64,000 bases of DNA from NCBI GenBank assembly GCA_026874595.1, contig CM049318.1, positions 4,913,741 through 4,977,740 on the forward strand, written 5' to 3'. The position numbers and the translations under genes are program-made. Under the pieces are notes generated by a model, which saw only the letters and a list, made by a program, of their open reading frames with translations, had not been told where the DNA came from and did not search any database. The DNA comes from Sipunculus nudus. Its lineage: Eukaryota; Annelida; Sipuncula; Golfingiida; Sipunculidae. Each line of letters opens with the position of its first letter. Position 1 is the first letter of the stretch. Below, piece after piece: positions 39,701-53,900 of this stretch.

Positions 39701-42700
39701 TCTGGGAAGGGACAAGATGAGACTTCTGGACATTGACCAGAAAGCCTAGATTGCGAACAAGGGAGAGCACGAGGGCACGGTGGTGGAGAAGTAGATCGCA
39801 AGAAGGGGCGTGAACGAGCCTGATACCCCGACCGACCGGAGGTAAGTGGTTACAGCATGAACAAGGATCGTAAAGATCCGGGGCGCAATATTGATCCCGA
39901 ACGGGAGGGCCCTGAACTGAAACACGAGAGGGCCGTAGGCGAACCGAAGGTACGGCTGAGACACAGGGTGGATCGGTACATGGAAATACGCGTCTGTTTA
40001 ATCGATCTTGAACGCCCAGTCGCCCTGGCAGACGGTGCGGAGCACGGCGGGTATATTGAACTTACGAAAATGGGGAGGTCGAATAAAGGCATTGAGGCGC
40101 TTCAAATCTATAATCGGGCGCCACTGGCCGTGTGGTTTGGGGACAAGAAAAATGCGGGAATAAAACCCGGGAGTTCCGGGATCAACCGGGAGAATGGCGC
40201 CCTTCAGAAGAAGGGACTGAATGGCAATTTCTAGCGCGAGACACTTGGCCGGAGCCCTGGGTGGGGAAGTAACCAACGGAAAGGCCGTGCTGGGCGGAGG
40301 GGTGAAAAACGAAATTCGGAAACCGAAACGAACTGTGCTTAAAACTAGGGGATGCGAGGTGACACGCCTCCAGGCCGGATAACAGGTCTGAAGACGGCCG
40401 CCTACCGGACCTGGAGTGTCACTTACGGCCGCGACCCCTCCATGCGGATTTACCCCGAAAGGAGGAGGCCTGGCGAGACCCGGACGTCCGAGCTGATGGG
40501 CGGGCGGGAGCCACCGAGCGGCTAGCAGCTGGAGCCCGTACCGGAGCAGTACGGGATTGGTAAGGGCGAGACGCCTGTGAGGTCGGAGGAGGCGCCGACC
40601 GGAGGCGGGCCTGACGTTCTGAACGATCCAGGGCAGCCTCATAGACGCGGGATAGATGACCCCCGAAGAGGAGAGATCCCGTGAACAGCTGAGTATAGAG
40701 ATCCGAGAGCTCCGCGGGAGATAGCGCGGGCTGGACGGAGCAAAGGGAGCGGAGACACCTGGCGCGGCGGAGCAAGATGCAATCCTCCACCAAGCGCCAG
40801 GCCAAGTGTCGTAACTCGGCACATGCGTGAGAGGAGGCCTGCCATATTTTATTTAACATGGCAGGATCCGGAGAAATAGACAACAGGCTGGTAACGGCCT
40901 GAAGGTCACTGACAATGCCGGCGGTCTGGCGGGCGAGAGCCTCCATATCCGAGAGTTGAGAATCGGATACATGCGCTGCCGGGGAATAAAGCAACCTACC
41001 GTCAGAGAAGGGTTGATCAAGCCCCGTTTCGGCCCGCATCGTTTCCGATGGAACAGCGGGAAAGGGGGGAGACTGGACGAGCCTGTCAAGGCAGGTCGCC
41101 CGATACGCCTTAGGTTACCACAAGGTACTGATCTGCCAAGGGCGCCGCGTGCCAGGCGGCACCGGCGACCCAGACGATGAAGATATAGCGCCGGTGACGG
41201 CGGCATGATGATTGTCAAGCAGCCGAGCCGTCTCATCGGTAAATTCCATGCAGACCTGAGGTCCGGAAGTCGGTGCCGAGAGCTTGGACGGGTTCAGATA
41301 GAACAGAGGAGGGCGGCGGCCTGAGGCGCTGGAAGGTCGGCCCGTCCGGGCGAGACTCCTGCATGGTGCGGGCCACCTGATCAAGTAGGTCAGACTTCAT
41401 GGTGCGCCACGCCTGCCTCTGTGTGTTGAGAGCAGTCCACTGATCCGTACTGGCAGGAGGCGCCCGATCTGTAAATACAAGCGGAGAACGGACGGACGGA
41501 GAATCAAGAGCGGACGAGGCCGCAGGAGCGGCCGGGGCACATACGGGGTCCGTATCAGGAACCGCAGGGCTGGCGGCTGGAGACCCGGACGGGAGGGGAA
41601 CCGCATCAGCGGAAGGACGGTCCCTAAGGGGACGAAGGGACAGACGGCTAGGAAGGGGCGGATCAAGCAGGGGGGGAGCACTTACCTGCGCTGGAGCCGG
41701 TGGGGAACGGGTGACCTCCAGCCGAGAGGGACGCTGCGGGGACAACACAGGAGGATCGGTCAAAGACACCTGCCCCGGAGCCGTGGCCTGGGGCGCGGAC
41801 TCCGACTCAAGGTCGAAATCCGCCCTTAAGGATTCACAAAAAAAGGAGGGACGGTGAATGAGGGAAACGGCAAGAGCCTTCTCGGGGGGCCCGGGCGGGG
41901 CAGGGGTCAGACGCATCCTGGAGGGGGCAGCTAGAGCCCTAGCCGGAGCCCCAACAGGGGTCTGGAAGACAGAGCCCTGGGAGGGAGGGACAGGATCGGG
42001 AACGAGAAGGGGATCCGCAGAGGGGGAGCGTAGGGCCACCCGACTAGACACAGAAGGAGTGGCGCCCCCCCCCCCCCCTGCTCCCCGCCACCAGAGCCGA
42101 AGACAGCGCAAGAGAGGGCTCAATGGGATCAAGGGCAGTCAACCATGCATAAAGTCGAGCCCATTGAGAGGGCGGCCACGTGTGACAATAATAACATGGG
42201 TCCGCCTCACCAAGGCATGTGCCCTCACTGGAACGACAGCCCAGACAAGAGGGGTGGGTATCCCAGGAAGGTAGAGCCGCTCCACAAGAGGAACAAATCC
42301 GAGAGACATCCATAGTGGCCAAGGAAAAAAGAAAGCGTACTTACAGTAAGTGAAGCAACGAGCATGGGAAAACCAACAGCGGACGGACGGGAGGAGCCCC
42401 ATGACACGTCCGTCTAGCACAAACGCCAGAAGAATAATGTGGCTCTACCAAAGCGAGGCATGACCTAGATACCGAGAATGAGGCGGCAGTGGGCGATGAT
42501 AGGCCTACTCAGGGAAAATTTTTTAAGTGGAGCTTCTGGCGTGTGAATACTAACAGAGAATATTCTCATTAATACAGAAAACGCTCACATCGATGTTTAC
42601 GTAATAAAACCAGGAAAGTATGTGGCGCCACCTGTCTGGTTTACGAGAAAACTTTCCAAGACGGATGGACATGCCAAATTGCAGACCAATATCTTGAACC

Positions 42701-45700
42701 ATTTGTGATATGTTCAATTTTCACCAAAAGCATATATACCGATGGACGCCACACGAAAACGACTGCAGACGGTGCCACCCATCTTGTTTATGAGATGTAG
42801 GTGTTGAGGATCTATGAACATTCACAATTTTAACCCAATAAATTGAAGAACCACTAAGACAAACAGATGGCAAATGCACAGATGGATATTATGCAAAAAG
42901 TATTGTAGGTGGTGCCACCAGTCGCAATTATGAGATAGAGAGATCCAAGATCTATGGACATGCAAACTTTCAGCACAATACATTGAGCCACTCCTGAGAT
43001 ATGGCCTGTTATCTAAAAGACACCAAGATTCGTACTGCACAGAAAGGACTGCTGGTGGGGCCACTTGTCTTTGTTAGGCACAACAACATAGGTGTAGGAA
43101 CAACTATGCTGGGTTTGGAAAGATTGGTCCAAGGGTCTCAGAGGAGTTCTCTGGAAACTAACACAGAATTTTAGTAAAACATTTTAAATTATTCTGGGGG
43201 GTATTTACAAGCCCAATAGCTCCTAGAATAAGGGTAACAGAGACCTAATTTCAGGTTTCAAAGGAGATATTTCATGGACCTCTAAGGATGTAAAGTTTAA
43301 AGATTCCAGATCCAGAGGTTACGATTTGTGCCCTGTTGACAGGTGACAGCTTCTTTGACAGTATCAAAAATAGAGAAAAAAATTCGTAAAAATTAAAAAA
43401 AGTATAGTTGGCACCACTAGTTTGCAGGAACTGATTGAACACTCCATGATCAATATTCATGCAAACAAGGGACCCATGGGTCACGGCGCTCAGCTGATCC
43501 TGATTGGACTATAAATGTATCACCATTGTGATACTATATTGAGTAGATAAAGCTTAGAATATCATGGTCATGTTTGGTTTTATAAAGGAATATAATGTAA
43601 TATGTGAGTAAATGATATATGAAAAAACCTGACTGATGGATTAATATGGAGGTTATAAAATATTGTGGTTTATTTTTTATTTATTTGGGAGGGGTCGAAA
43701 AAAGCAATTTATTTGAGCAAATATGAATGCAATGACAGTATGCTAAGCAGTGGTATAATGATGATAAGGCTATTTGTTGAAGGATCTATAGTGTATGGAA
43801 AACTGCAAGAGTTCAATTTGACAGATAAAAGGTTATGATTAACTATACTGATGAGGGGATTTATGAATTTGTGACTGTATGACATAATATCTTGACAAGA
43901 TCGGTCTTGACAAGGTGCATTATTTTGATGCCCCTCGCGTCTACATATTACACAATATTGACATAATTTCTGCCATGTACATAGGAACCTATGGACAAAT
44001 GGTCAACAGTACTGAACCACCTGGAAGGTTAAAATCTTAAAAATATGATGAAATGTAGATAATGTTTGAGAGGAAGAGGTAATCTGGGCCATGGTTGGTT
44101 TATATGATTGAAGAAAATGTTGCAAATAATATTTGAGACCTGACCATGCCTTTCCATTGGTTACCTTTTTGATAAGCTGTTGACAGTTAAACAGTTTACA
44201 CATTTGTCTGATGAGATCCAATTTATTTGGTAAACCTTTTTTATCAATTTTATGATATGTATACAGTTGCCATAACGTCCTCATTCCACAGGTGCAATGA
44301 CTTGATAGGGTGGGGGGGGGGGGGGAGGGGTGTTGTGTTATGATCAGAGTTACAATGCCTCTGTCTCTCTGTAGATATTTTCTTTAATTATTAAATTTTA
44401 TGCTATAGCCATAGAACTATTGTTCACAGTGCCAAGGAGCAAAGCCTCAGTGGGTTGAAAAAGGGGATGGTGAGAGTTACAACACCCTTGCATATACATA
44501 CAGGATATGAAATTTAATTCAACAGTGCTTATAAAAAAAAAGTTTATTCATGAACATTAAATATTTAAAACAGGAAGAAAGATGGAGAAACAAAGCAAAT
44601 AATTTTTTTCCCCATTCTACTGAGCCAAGAACAAGAGGCCCATGGGCCATGACGCTCAGCTGAACTTGAATTACAAGCATGTTTTGCATGCAAAATCTAA
44701 TGAATATGTAGTCATCAGACATTAGTTTTAACTGGTATTGCAAGAATTAAATTTTGCTGGTAACAGCATGTTGCGCATACAGACTAGAAATAAAGTGGAA
44801 CTCCAAGGTTTTTTTTTGTTCTGGAATGCACAGACAATGAATAAATGATAAATCAACATACCAAACTTGAGGACACATAACCTGGTGTTGAGAAAATGGA
44901 ACAACTATATTTTTTCTAGTGTAAAACAACAAGGCCTCATGGAAACATGTGTAATGGAATAAACAGCAGGTTTAGTGCTTGGGTGATATGTGTGTAGAGG
45001 AGTTATGTCACACTGGAGGACAGATTGGCATGAAATCAGTTTTATGGGGTTTCAGGATTTCTGCTGATGAAGCGACATTTTACATATAAATTTGTATTGA
45101 CTGGTTTAAAATAAAACACTTTTTGTATGAAATTTTTGACAATTCTGGGGGGGTAATTTGGGCCCCCTAAGCTTGAAGGATATGGGTAGCAGAGACCTAA
45201 TTTCAGGTTTCCATTGAGACTTTTCATGGGTCTCTAAGTGTGTCGAGAATGAAGATTCTAGGTCCAGTCGTTACGATTTGTGCCACGTTAACAGATGACA
45301 GCATCCTTAAAGGTCTCAAAAATAGAGGAAAAAATCATAAAAAATCTAACAATACAGGTGGTGCCACCAGTCTGCAGGAACATCTCATGATCAATATGTA
45401 TGCCAAAAATCATTACCATCAGTGATGTAGTTATTGAGATATTGAAGTTTTTGTAAGAAATTTTCGACTAATCAAGGGGGTACTTTTAGGCCCCATAGCT
45501 TAAAGGATATGGGTAACAGAGACCTAATTTCTCGTTTCCAAGGAGATTTTTTCATTGACCTCTCAATGTCTCAAGAATGAAGCTTCTAGGTCTAGTCTTT
45601 ACAATTTGTGCCTTGTTAACAGATGTTCACATTTTTAAAGGTATCAAAAATAGAGAAAAAAATTTGTAAAAAATAAAAAAATACAGGTGGCGCCACCAGT

Positions 45701-48700
45701 CTGCAGGAACTGATGGAACATCTCATGATCAATATGTATGCAAAAAATCATGACCATCAGTGATGTAGTTAATGAGATATTGAAGTTTTTGTATGAAATT
45801 TTTGACTTTTCTGGGGGGTTATTTGGGGCCCCATAGCTCGAAGGATATGGGTAACAGAGATCTAATTTCTGGTTTCCAAGGAGATTTTTCATGGACCTCT
45901 CAGAATGCCAAGTTACAAGGTTCTAGGTCCAGTGGTTACGATTTGTGCCTGGTTAACGGGCTGACAGACGGACGACGGACAAAGAGTGATCGCTATAGCT
46001 CAGATGACTTTCAGTCAGCTGAGCTAAAAATTGAAAAAAATACAGATGGCGTCACCAGACTGCAGAAACTGATGAAACACCCCATGATCAATATCAATGC
46101 TAAGAATCATGGTGATCAATGCATTAGTTGTTCAGATACTTGAGCTTTTGTATCAAATTTTCCATTATTCTGGGGGGTACTTCTGAGCCCAATAGCTTGA
46201 AGAATATGGGTAACAGAGACCTAATTTGAGGTTTCCAAGGAAACTTTTTATGGGCTTCTCTGCATGTCAAGACAGAAGATTCTAGGTCTAGGCATTACGA
46301 TTTGTGCCCTGTAAAATTCGTAAAAATCGAAAAAATACCAGTGGCGCCATCAGACTGCAGAAACTGATGAAACATTCCAAGATCAATATCCGTGCAAAGA
46401 ATTATGGTGATCATTGCAATAGTTTTTCAGATACTTGAGCTTTTGTATCAAATTTTCCATCATTCTGGGGGGTACTTGGGAGCCCCATAGCTCGAAGAAA
46501 ATGGGTAACAGAGACCTTTTTCTAAGTTTCTAAGGAGACATTTAATGGGCCTTCCTGCATGTCAAGAGAGAAGATTCTAGGTCCAGGCTTTAAGATTTGT
46601 GCCCTGTTAACAGATGACCCCATCTTAAGTTCTCATAAATAGAGAAAATAATTCGTAAAAATAAAAAAAATACAGGTGGCGCCACCAGACTGCAGAAACT
46701 GATGAAACATCCCATGATCAATATCCATACAAAAAATCATGGTGATCAATGCAATAGTTGTTCAGATATTTGAGCTTTTGTATCAAATTTTCCATTATTC
46801 TGGGGGGTACTTCTAAGCCCCATAGCTCAGAGGTTATGGGTAACAGAGACCTAGTTTCAGGTTTCCAAGGAGACTTTTCATGGGCCTCCCTGCATGTCAA
46901 GAGAGACGATTCTAGGTCCAGTCATTAGGATTTGTGCCCTGTTAACTGATGACCGCATCTTTTAATGTCTCAAAAATAGAGAAAAAAACACGTAAAAATA
47001 AAAAAAATAAAGGTGGCACCACCAGTCTGCAGAAACTGATGAAACACCCCATGATCAAAATCAATGCAAAAAATCATGGTGATTAATGCAATAGTTGATC
47101 AGTTACTTGAACTTTTGTATCAAATTTTCCATTATTCTAGGGGGTATTTCGGAGCCCCATAGCTCAGAGGTTATGGGTAACAGTGACCTAATTTCAGGTT
47201 TCCAAGGAGACTTTTTATGGGCCTCTCTGCATGTCAAGAGAGAAGATTCTCAGTCCAGTCGTTACGATTTGTGCCCTGTTAACAGATGACTGCATCTTCA
47301 GAGGTCTCAAAAATAGAGAAAAAAATTCATAAAAATTAAAAAAATACAGGTGGCGCCACCAGTCTGCAGAACTGATGAAACACTCCATGATCAATATCCA
47401 TGCAAAAAATCATGACCATCAGTAATGTAGTTAATGAGATATTGAAGTTTTTGTATGAAATATTTGACTATTCTGGGGGGTACTTCGGGGCCCCATAGCT
47501 CGTAGGATATGGGTAACAGAGACCTAATTTCTGGTTTCCAAGGACATTTTTTCATTGACCTCTCAATGTCTCAAGAATGAAGATTCTAGGTCCAGTCTTT
47601 ACAATTTGTGCCTTGTTAACAGATGTTCACATTTTTAAAGGTCTCAAAAATAGAGAAAACAAGGGACCTATGGGTCACGACGCTCAGCTGTTATATATGA
47701 TAAAAAAATATTATTTAGAAATGAGGCACATGCTGGTTTTGTGTGGTAATAAATATAAGCTGTATTATGAGTTGTTGTTGTTTAGCTTATGTATGATTTT
47801 GATAGTACCTTTGGAGACAGGGAAGAGGATTGATTTCATTTATTTTATTAACAAATGGAGTACTACTGTCACACAGATTTTGACTTGGCCATATAACTTA
47901 TAAGCAGAACATATAATATAAGAGTTTAACTATTAATTAAAAAAATTACAAATATTGTCCCAAATATAATTTTTATTAAAAATAATAAGAGAATCATATG
48001 ATTTTTTAAAATGAAATATAACTGATATGATTATTAAAATAATATTAAAGAATATATTCATGAATGCATTCATGAATACATTTTGAAAGTATTTGCACGA
48101 GTATTCATATACTTTCATTTTTACCTGAATTCCCATTCTTTATGCAAGAAATTTAATGGAGTACATAATCATATTCGTATATAAATAGAATTACAAAGTA
48201 TTTGCACCATGTCTGGTATTTATTCAGTTTTCACCAAACAATGATGTTGAGAATCTAGAATATACAAAATTCACACATTTAAATAATGATCATAAGTACC
48301 TGGTTTTATGGCTTTTATTTATATTAAAAAATAACTGTAAAAAATTCATTATGGACTTATTTCACATCAATGTACACACTAGACACAGTAGGAATCTAGA
48401 TTAATATTATCAACTGCATCTTTGTCTATCATTAATTTCCTTCATATAATCCCTAATGAATAATATGATTTACTTCTTTATCATTAAAATTGAACTGAAA
48501 ATGCCATAGGTGACTGCATGGTGTTATTTGGAATATGTGACATTCTATCCATCGATACAAGATTCTTATATCATCAGTAACTGCAAGTTAATTTCCTGTT
48601 ATTATAAACTAACAAATTCCTTTTCTATTTTTCTTTAATTTGTCATTAAAAACCAATAAAATTTTATAAATTTATTGTTTATTGTTATGTTGTTGGTTAA

Positions 48701-50922
48701 AACTACTAGATGAGTTGGGGAGGACACCTGGATCAACTGTGGCTGGCCATAAGCTGCCTGGATTCTCGCCTCAAGCGTGCATAATTTGATGAAAGGTCAA
48801 CAAGGTCAACATACAGGTGACTCAAGAGGGGCTGGAGAGAGCCAAAGTCTGACAGGGTCTCATAAAAAACATTAATAAAAGCTACAATATTTGGCCAATT
48901 TCTTTAAGCTTTCTAAACTAAAAAGCTGAAATCCTTATGTGTGCATGATACGAAAATTATATCAACAGTGCTCACGGGAAACAAACATGCCATGGTCACA
49001 GTTGGGCAAAATTTAAGGTACTAATTTTATATTTATACTAATAACTTATAAAATATGAAAAATTCAGAACTAATTTTGGGTATTCAATTGAATCTTGATT
49101 AAATAATGTTACATCCCTGACAAAAAAATCTCTAGCTTCAGCAATGCCCTTGTTAAGGGAGTAAATATATTTCTTGATTTTTTACAAAGTGCATTATGTT
49201 TGGGCCCATAACTTAAAACAATTATGCAATACTGACATCATTCTGGCATGTGCATAGCGAATGTATAGAAAAATATGTATATTATTTATGATTAAAGTCA
49301 GATCAGTGGTTTTGATATTAGGCAGTCTTAAAGTGTAACAATGGGTTTTTAATGGAAAAATGAAGTTTTTCATTGATATCTCGAAGGAATTAAGTCCTAG
49401 TGACCAAATTCTTGGCATGGTAGGGGATTTTGGAGAAATCTAACTGTATGCCAAATTTAAGGAAATTAGAGCTGAAGCTCGGGAGCTGAGCTCTAGCAAA
49501 CTGCATAACACTAGCAATATGTGACATGGTGCTTGAAAACTTGAATAAAATCTACAGTTTTTGATCAACTGGTTTCAAATTTTTGGTTTTAACAGTTGAA
49601 ATGCTAACAAAAACATGCTGTGAAAATTAAATCCACAGCAGTTACAGCAAAAAAACGTGCCATGGTCAAAGTTGGGCAAAATTTAAGGTACCAATTTTTT
49701 ATTTTTGCTAATATTTTAAAAAATTTAAAAGATTTTGATCTAATTTTGGGTATACAATTTAATTTTGATTAATAAAAGTAATATTACTGGAAAAAAAGTG
49801 CTTAGCTTTAACAAGTTTTGTGTTAAGTGATAAAATTTCTTTCCTGATTATTTACAAAATGCATTATGTTTGGGCCCATAACTTTTTTAAATTATATAAT
49901 ACAGACCTAATTTCTGGCATGTACATTGGAATTATATAGAGGATTAATTATAGTAAATTTGAGGAAAAACAGATGAGTGGTTTTGATATTAGGCAGTCCT
50001 GAAGTGTGAATATAGGTTTTTAATAAAAAATTGTGGTTTTTCCTTAATTTCTCAAAGGAATGAAGTCGCAAAGACCCAGTTTTCGGCTTGGTAGGAGATC
50101 TTGGGGACATCTAACATTATGCTGAATTTTGGATTCCTAGGTCTTACGGTTTCAAAACGTGCCACATCTATGGACGGACGGACGGACGGACGGACGGACG
50201 GACGGACAGACAGACGGACGGACGACGGACTATGGACCACGACTATAGCTCAGATGACTTATAGTCAGCTGAGCTAAAAATTCGTAAAAAATCGAAAAAT
50301 AAAGGTGGCGCCACCAGTCTGCAGGAACTGATGGAACATCTCATGATCAATATGTATGCAAAAAATCATGACCATCAGTGATGTAGTTAATGAGATATTG
50401 ATGTTTTTGTATGAAATTTTTGACTTTTCTGGGGGGTACTTTGGGGCCCCATAGCTCGAAGGATATGGGTAACAGAGACCTAATTTCTGGTTTCCAAGGA
50501 GATTTTTCATGGACCTCTCAGAATGCCAAGTTACAAGGTTCTAGGTCCAGCGGTTACGATTTGTGCCTGGTTAACGGACGGACAGACGGACGACGGACAA
50601 AGAGTGATCGCTATAGCTCAGATGACTTTCAGTCAGCTGAGCTAAAAAATTAACAATATTTGCATTTATTCCTTTTTTTCATTACATAATTTTAATCCAA
50701 GTTTCCGAATGTTACTATAAATTTACAGTATAACATACATGTGATTGTGAATATTTCAGTTGATTCACATTTCTAAATTGCATCAACATTTATAGCTAAT
50801 GTATCTAGTTTATAGTACCTGTCAACAGAATGGGATGGAGGGAGGAAGGGAGGCAATTAGGGAGAGAGAGAGAGCGAGAGAGCGAGCGAGAGAGAGAAAG
50901 ATGGAGAAAGAAAGAGAAAAAG

Positions 50923-50962
<40 letters not shown>

Positions 50963-53900
50963 GCTCTCTGGTAATTACTGCCTGACCCAGCCTGACCCAG
51001 ACACTTACAGTGGCAGTAGGTCAGACCTGAAGGTGTTATGTAACTGCCTAGTACACTGCATTTATACTGATCTGATGCAAACAATGAAGACATGGTACCT
51101 GGAAACTTGAATAAAATCTACAGTTTTTGATCAATTGGTTTCAAATTTCAGATTTTAACATATGAAATGTTAATGTGTACATGCTGTGAAAATTATATCC
51201 ACAGCACTAACAGGAAAAATTTGAATATTTATATTTTTTTAAATGGTATCAGGAAAAAAAGAAAAGTATTCTCAGCTATAAAACTAATACATGTGTTAAA
51301 ATTAATCCAAGGATCAAAACACCCAATATATCATACCAGGAGCAAACTGGAGTTGGTAATGTTTAATTTTATGAACTGAAATAAAGGATTATTTAGCCAG
51401 TCTCATGTAACAACTGATACAACCATGAGTTATAATTCAAACAAATTAAAATCTTTAATGAACACTTGTCTGAGTAATATTTTAAATTTTTGACATATTT
51501 ATTTATTATTTTAATTTTGTAATAAATATAAACCAACAAGTTAAAAACCTGAAAAAGACCTGGAAATTTAGATTAATTTAATATAATCAACTGCATCCTT
51601 GTCTATCATTATCTTGCTTCATATAACCCCTTATAGTAAACAACAATTTATTTTAATTATTTATTTTTCATTTTTATGGTTGAAATGAAAAATACCCAAT
51701 GGTGACTGCATGGTGTTATTTGAAATACAATTTTGGCCATCCATGGAAGATCCATAAATGATCAGTAATTGCAAGGTAATCCCCTGTAACTCATTAACTA
51801 TAAATTCCTTTTCTATTTATTTTTTTAAGTTCTTATCATAAACCAAATATTAAAAAAAAAGTTTATTGTTATGTTTATAGCCTAAACAAATACTAGTGGA
51901 GGGGGTTGGACAGATAGATCCAGTTGAAGCCACCCAAGAGCTGGCTGGCTGCAGAGTGCCTCACTTCAAGCATGCATAATTGGCCTGAAAGGTCAATGTA
52001 GGGACATAAAAGAGGGGCTTCAGTACAGCCAAGGTGTGATATGGTCTCATAAAAACTTTCATAAAAGCTAGTTTTTGACCAATTCCTTTTATAACTTCAG
52101 AATTTAGAAGCTTAAATCCTTACCAGTGCAAGATATGAAAATTAAATCAACAGTGCTTACAGGGAAAAAACATGCCATGGCCAAAGTTGGGCAAAATTTA
52201 AGGTACAGATTTTATATTTATGCTAATAACTTATAAAATTTGAAAAATTCAGAACTAATTTTGGGAATACAATTGATTCTTGATTAAATAATGTTATATC
52301 CCTGGCAAAAAATGTCTACCTTCAGCAATTTTCATGTTAAGAGAGTAAATATATTTCTTGATTTTTTACAAAGTGCATTATGGTTGGGCCTAGAACTTAA
52401 AACAATTACACGATACTGACATCATTTCTGGCATATGCATAGCGAATGTATAGAAAAATATGTATATTATATATTATCAAAGTCAGATCAGTGGTTTTGA
52501 TATTAGGCAATCTTAAAGTGTAACAATAGGGTTTTAATGGAAAAATGAAGTTTTTTCTTAATATCTCGAAGTAATGCAGTCCTAGTGACCAAACTTTTAG
52601 TATGGTAGAGGATTTGGGGGACATCTAACTGTATGCAAAATTTAAGGAACTTAGAGCTGAAGCTGGGGAGCTGAGCTCTAGTAAACTGCATAACACTAGC
52701 TTGGTGTAAACAATATATGACATGGTGCTTTAAAACTTGAATAAAATCTAGTTTTTGATCAACTGGTTTCAAATTTTTTGTTTTAACAGTTGAAATGGTA
52801 ACAAAAACATGCTTTGAAAATTAAATCCACAGCAGTTACAGGAAAAAAACGTGCCATGGTCAAACTTGGGCAAAATTTAAGGAACCAATTTTATATTTTT
52901 GCCAATATTTAAAAAAATTTAACAGATTTTGATCTAATTTTTGGTATACAATTCAATTTTGATTATTTAAAGTAGTATTACTGAAAAAAAAATCCTACCT
53001 TTAACACTTTTGGTCTTAAGTGACAAAATATCTTTCCTCATTTTTTTACAAAGTCCATTATATTTGGGCCCATAACTTTTTTAAATTAAATAATACTGAC
53101 TTTATTTCTGGCATGTACATAGGAACCATATAGAGGAATATTTGTGGTAAAAATGAAGAAAACCAGATGAGTTGTTTTGATATTAGGCAGTCCTGTGGTG
53201 TGAAAATAGATTTGTAATAAAAAATTGAGGTTTTTCCTTAATATCTGGAAGGAACGAAGTCATATTGACCCAATTTTTGGCATGGTAGGAGATTTTGGGG
53301 ACATCTATTTGTATGCCGAATTTCAGATTCATAGGTTGAACGGTGTCGAAACATGCCAGTCTTACGGACGGACATCCAGACGGACGGACAGACAGATGGA
53401 CGGACGGACTGCATAACACTAGCTTGGTGTAAACAATATATGACATGGTGCTTTAAAACTTGAATAAAATCTAGTTTTTGATCAACTGGTTTCAAATTTT
53501 TTGTTTTAACAGTTGAAATGGTAACAAAAACATGCTTTGAAAATTAAATCCACAGCAGTTACAGGAAAAAAACGTGCCATGGTCAAACTTGGGCAAAATT
53601 TAAGGTACCAATTTTATATTTTTGCCAATATTTAAAAAAATTTAACAGATTTTGATCTAATTTTTGGTATACAATTCAATTTTGATTATTTAAAGTAGTA
53701 TTACTGAAAAAAAATTCCTACCTTTAACACTTTTGGTCTTAAGAGACAAAATATCTTTCCTCATTTTTTTACAAAGTCCATTATATTTGGGCCCATAACT
53801 TTTTTAAATTAAATAATACTGACTTTATTTCTGGCATGTACATAGGAATCATATAGAGGAATATTTGTGGTAAAAATGAAGAAAACCAGATGAGTTGTTT

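Larger units (their letters stand above)
37029..42611 (-). mobile_element. DIRS-type tyrosine-recombinase retrotransposon, degraded
   Basis: GC-rich 5.6-kb element, unlike its AT-rich surroundings. On the minus strand, in order: gag-like ORF1, reverse transcriptase, RNase H and tyrosine recombinase. Inverted terminal repeats lie at 37070-37234 and 42433-42602. An internal complementary region at 37277-37388 matches the inverse of both outer ends joined head to tail, the hallmark of DIRS circle replication. The outer ends share AAAACC (37029-37034, 42606-42611). No target duplication was seen, as expected for a tyrosine-recombinase element. ORFs are broken by frameshifts and a stop. It lies in sense orientation in the last SUGCT intron. 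Confidence 0.9.

Noticed and set aside
38110-41180. Several plus-strand ORFs in the DIRS region
   Set aside because: They are antisense shadows of the GC-rich element; the minus frames carry the reverse transcriptase, RNase H and recombinase motifs.
50799-51110. 103-codon Arg/Glu-rich ORF
   Set aside because: It is read through a (GA)n microsatellite and is low complexity.
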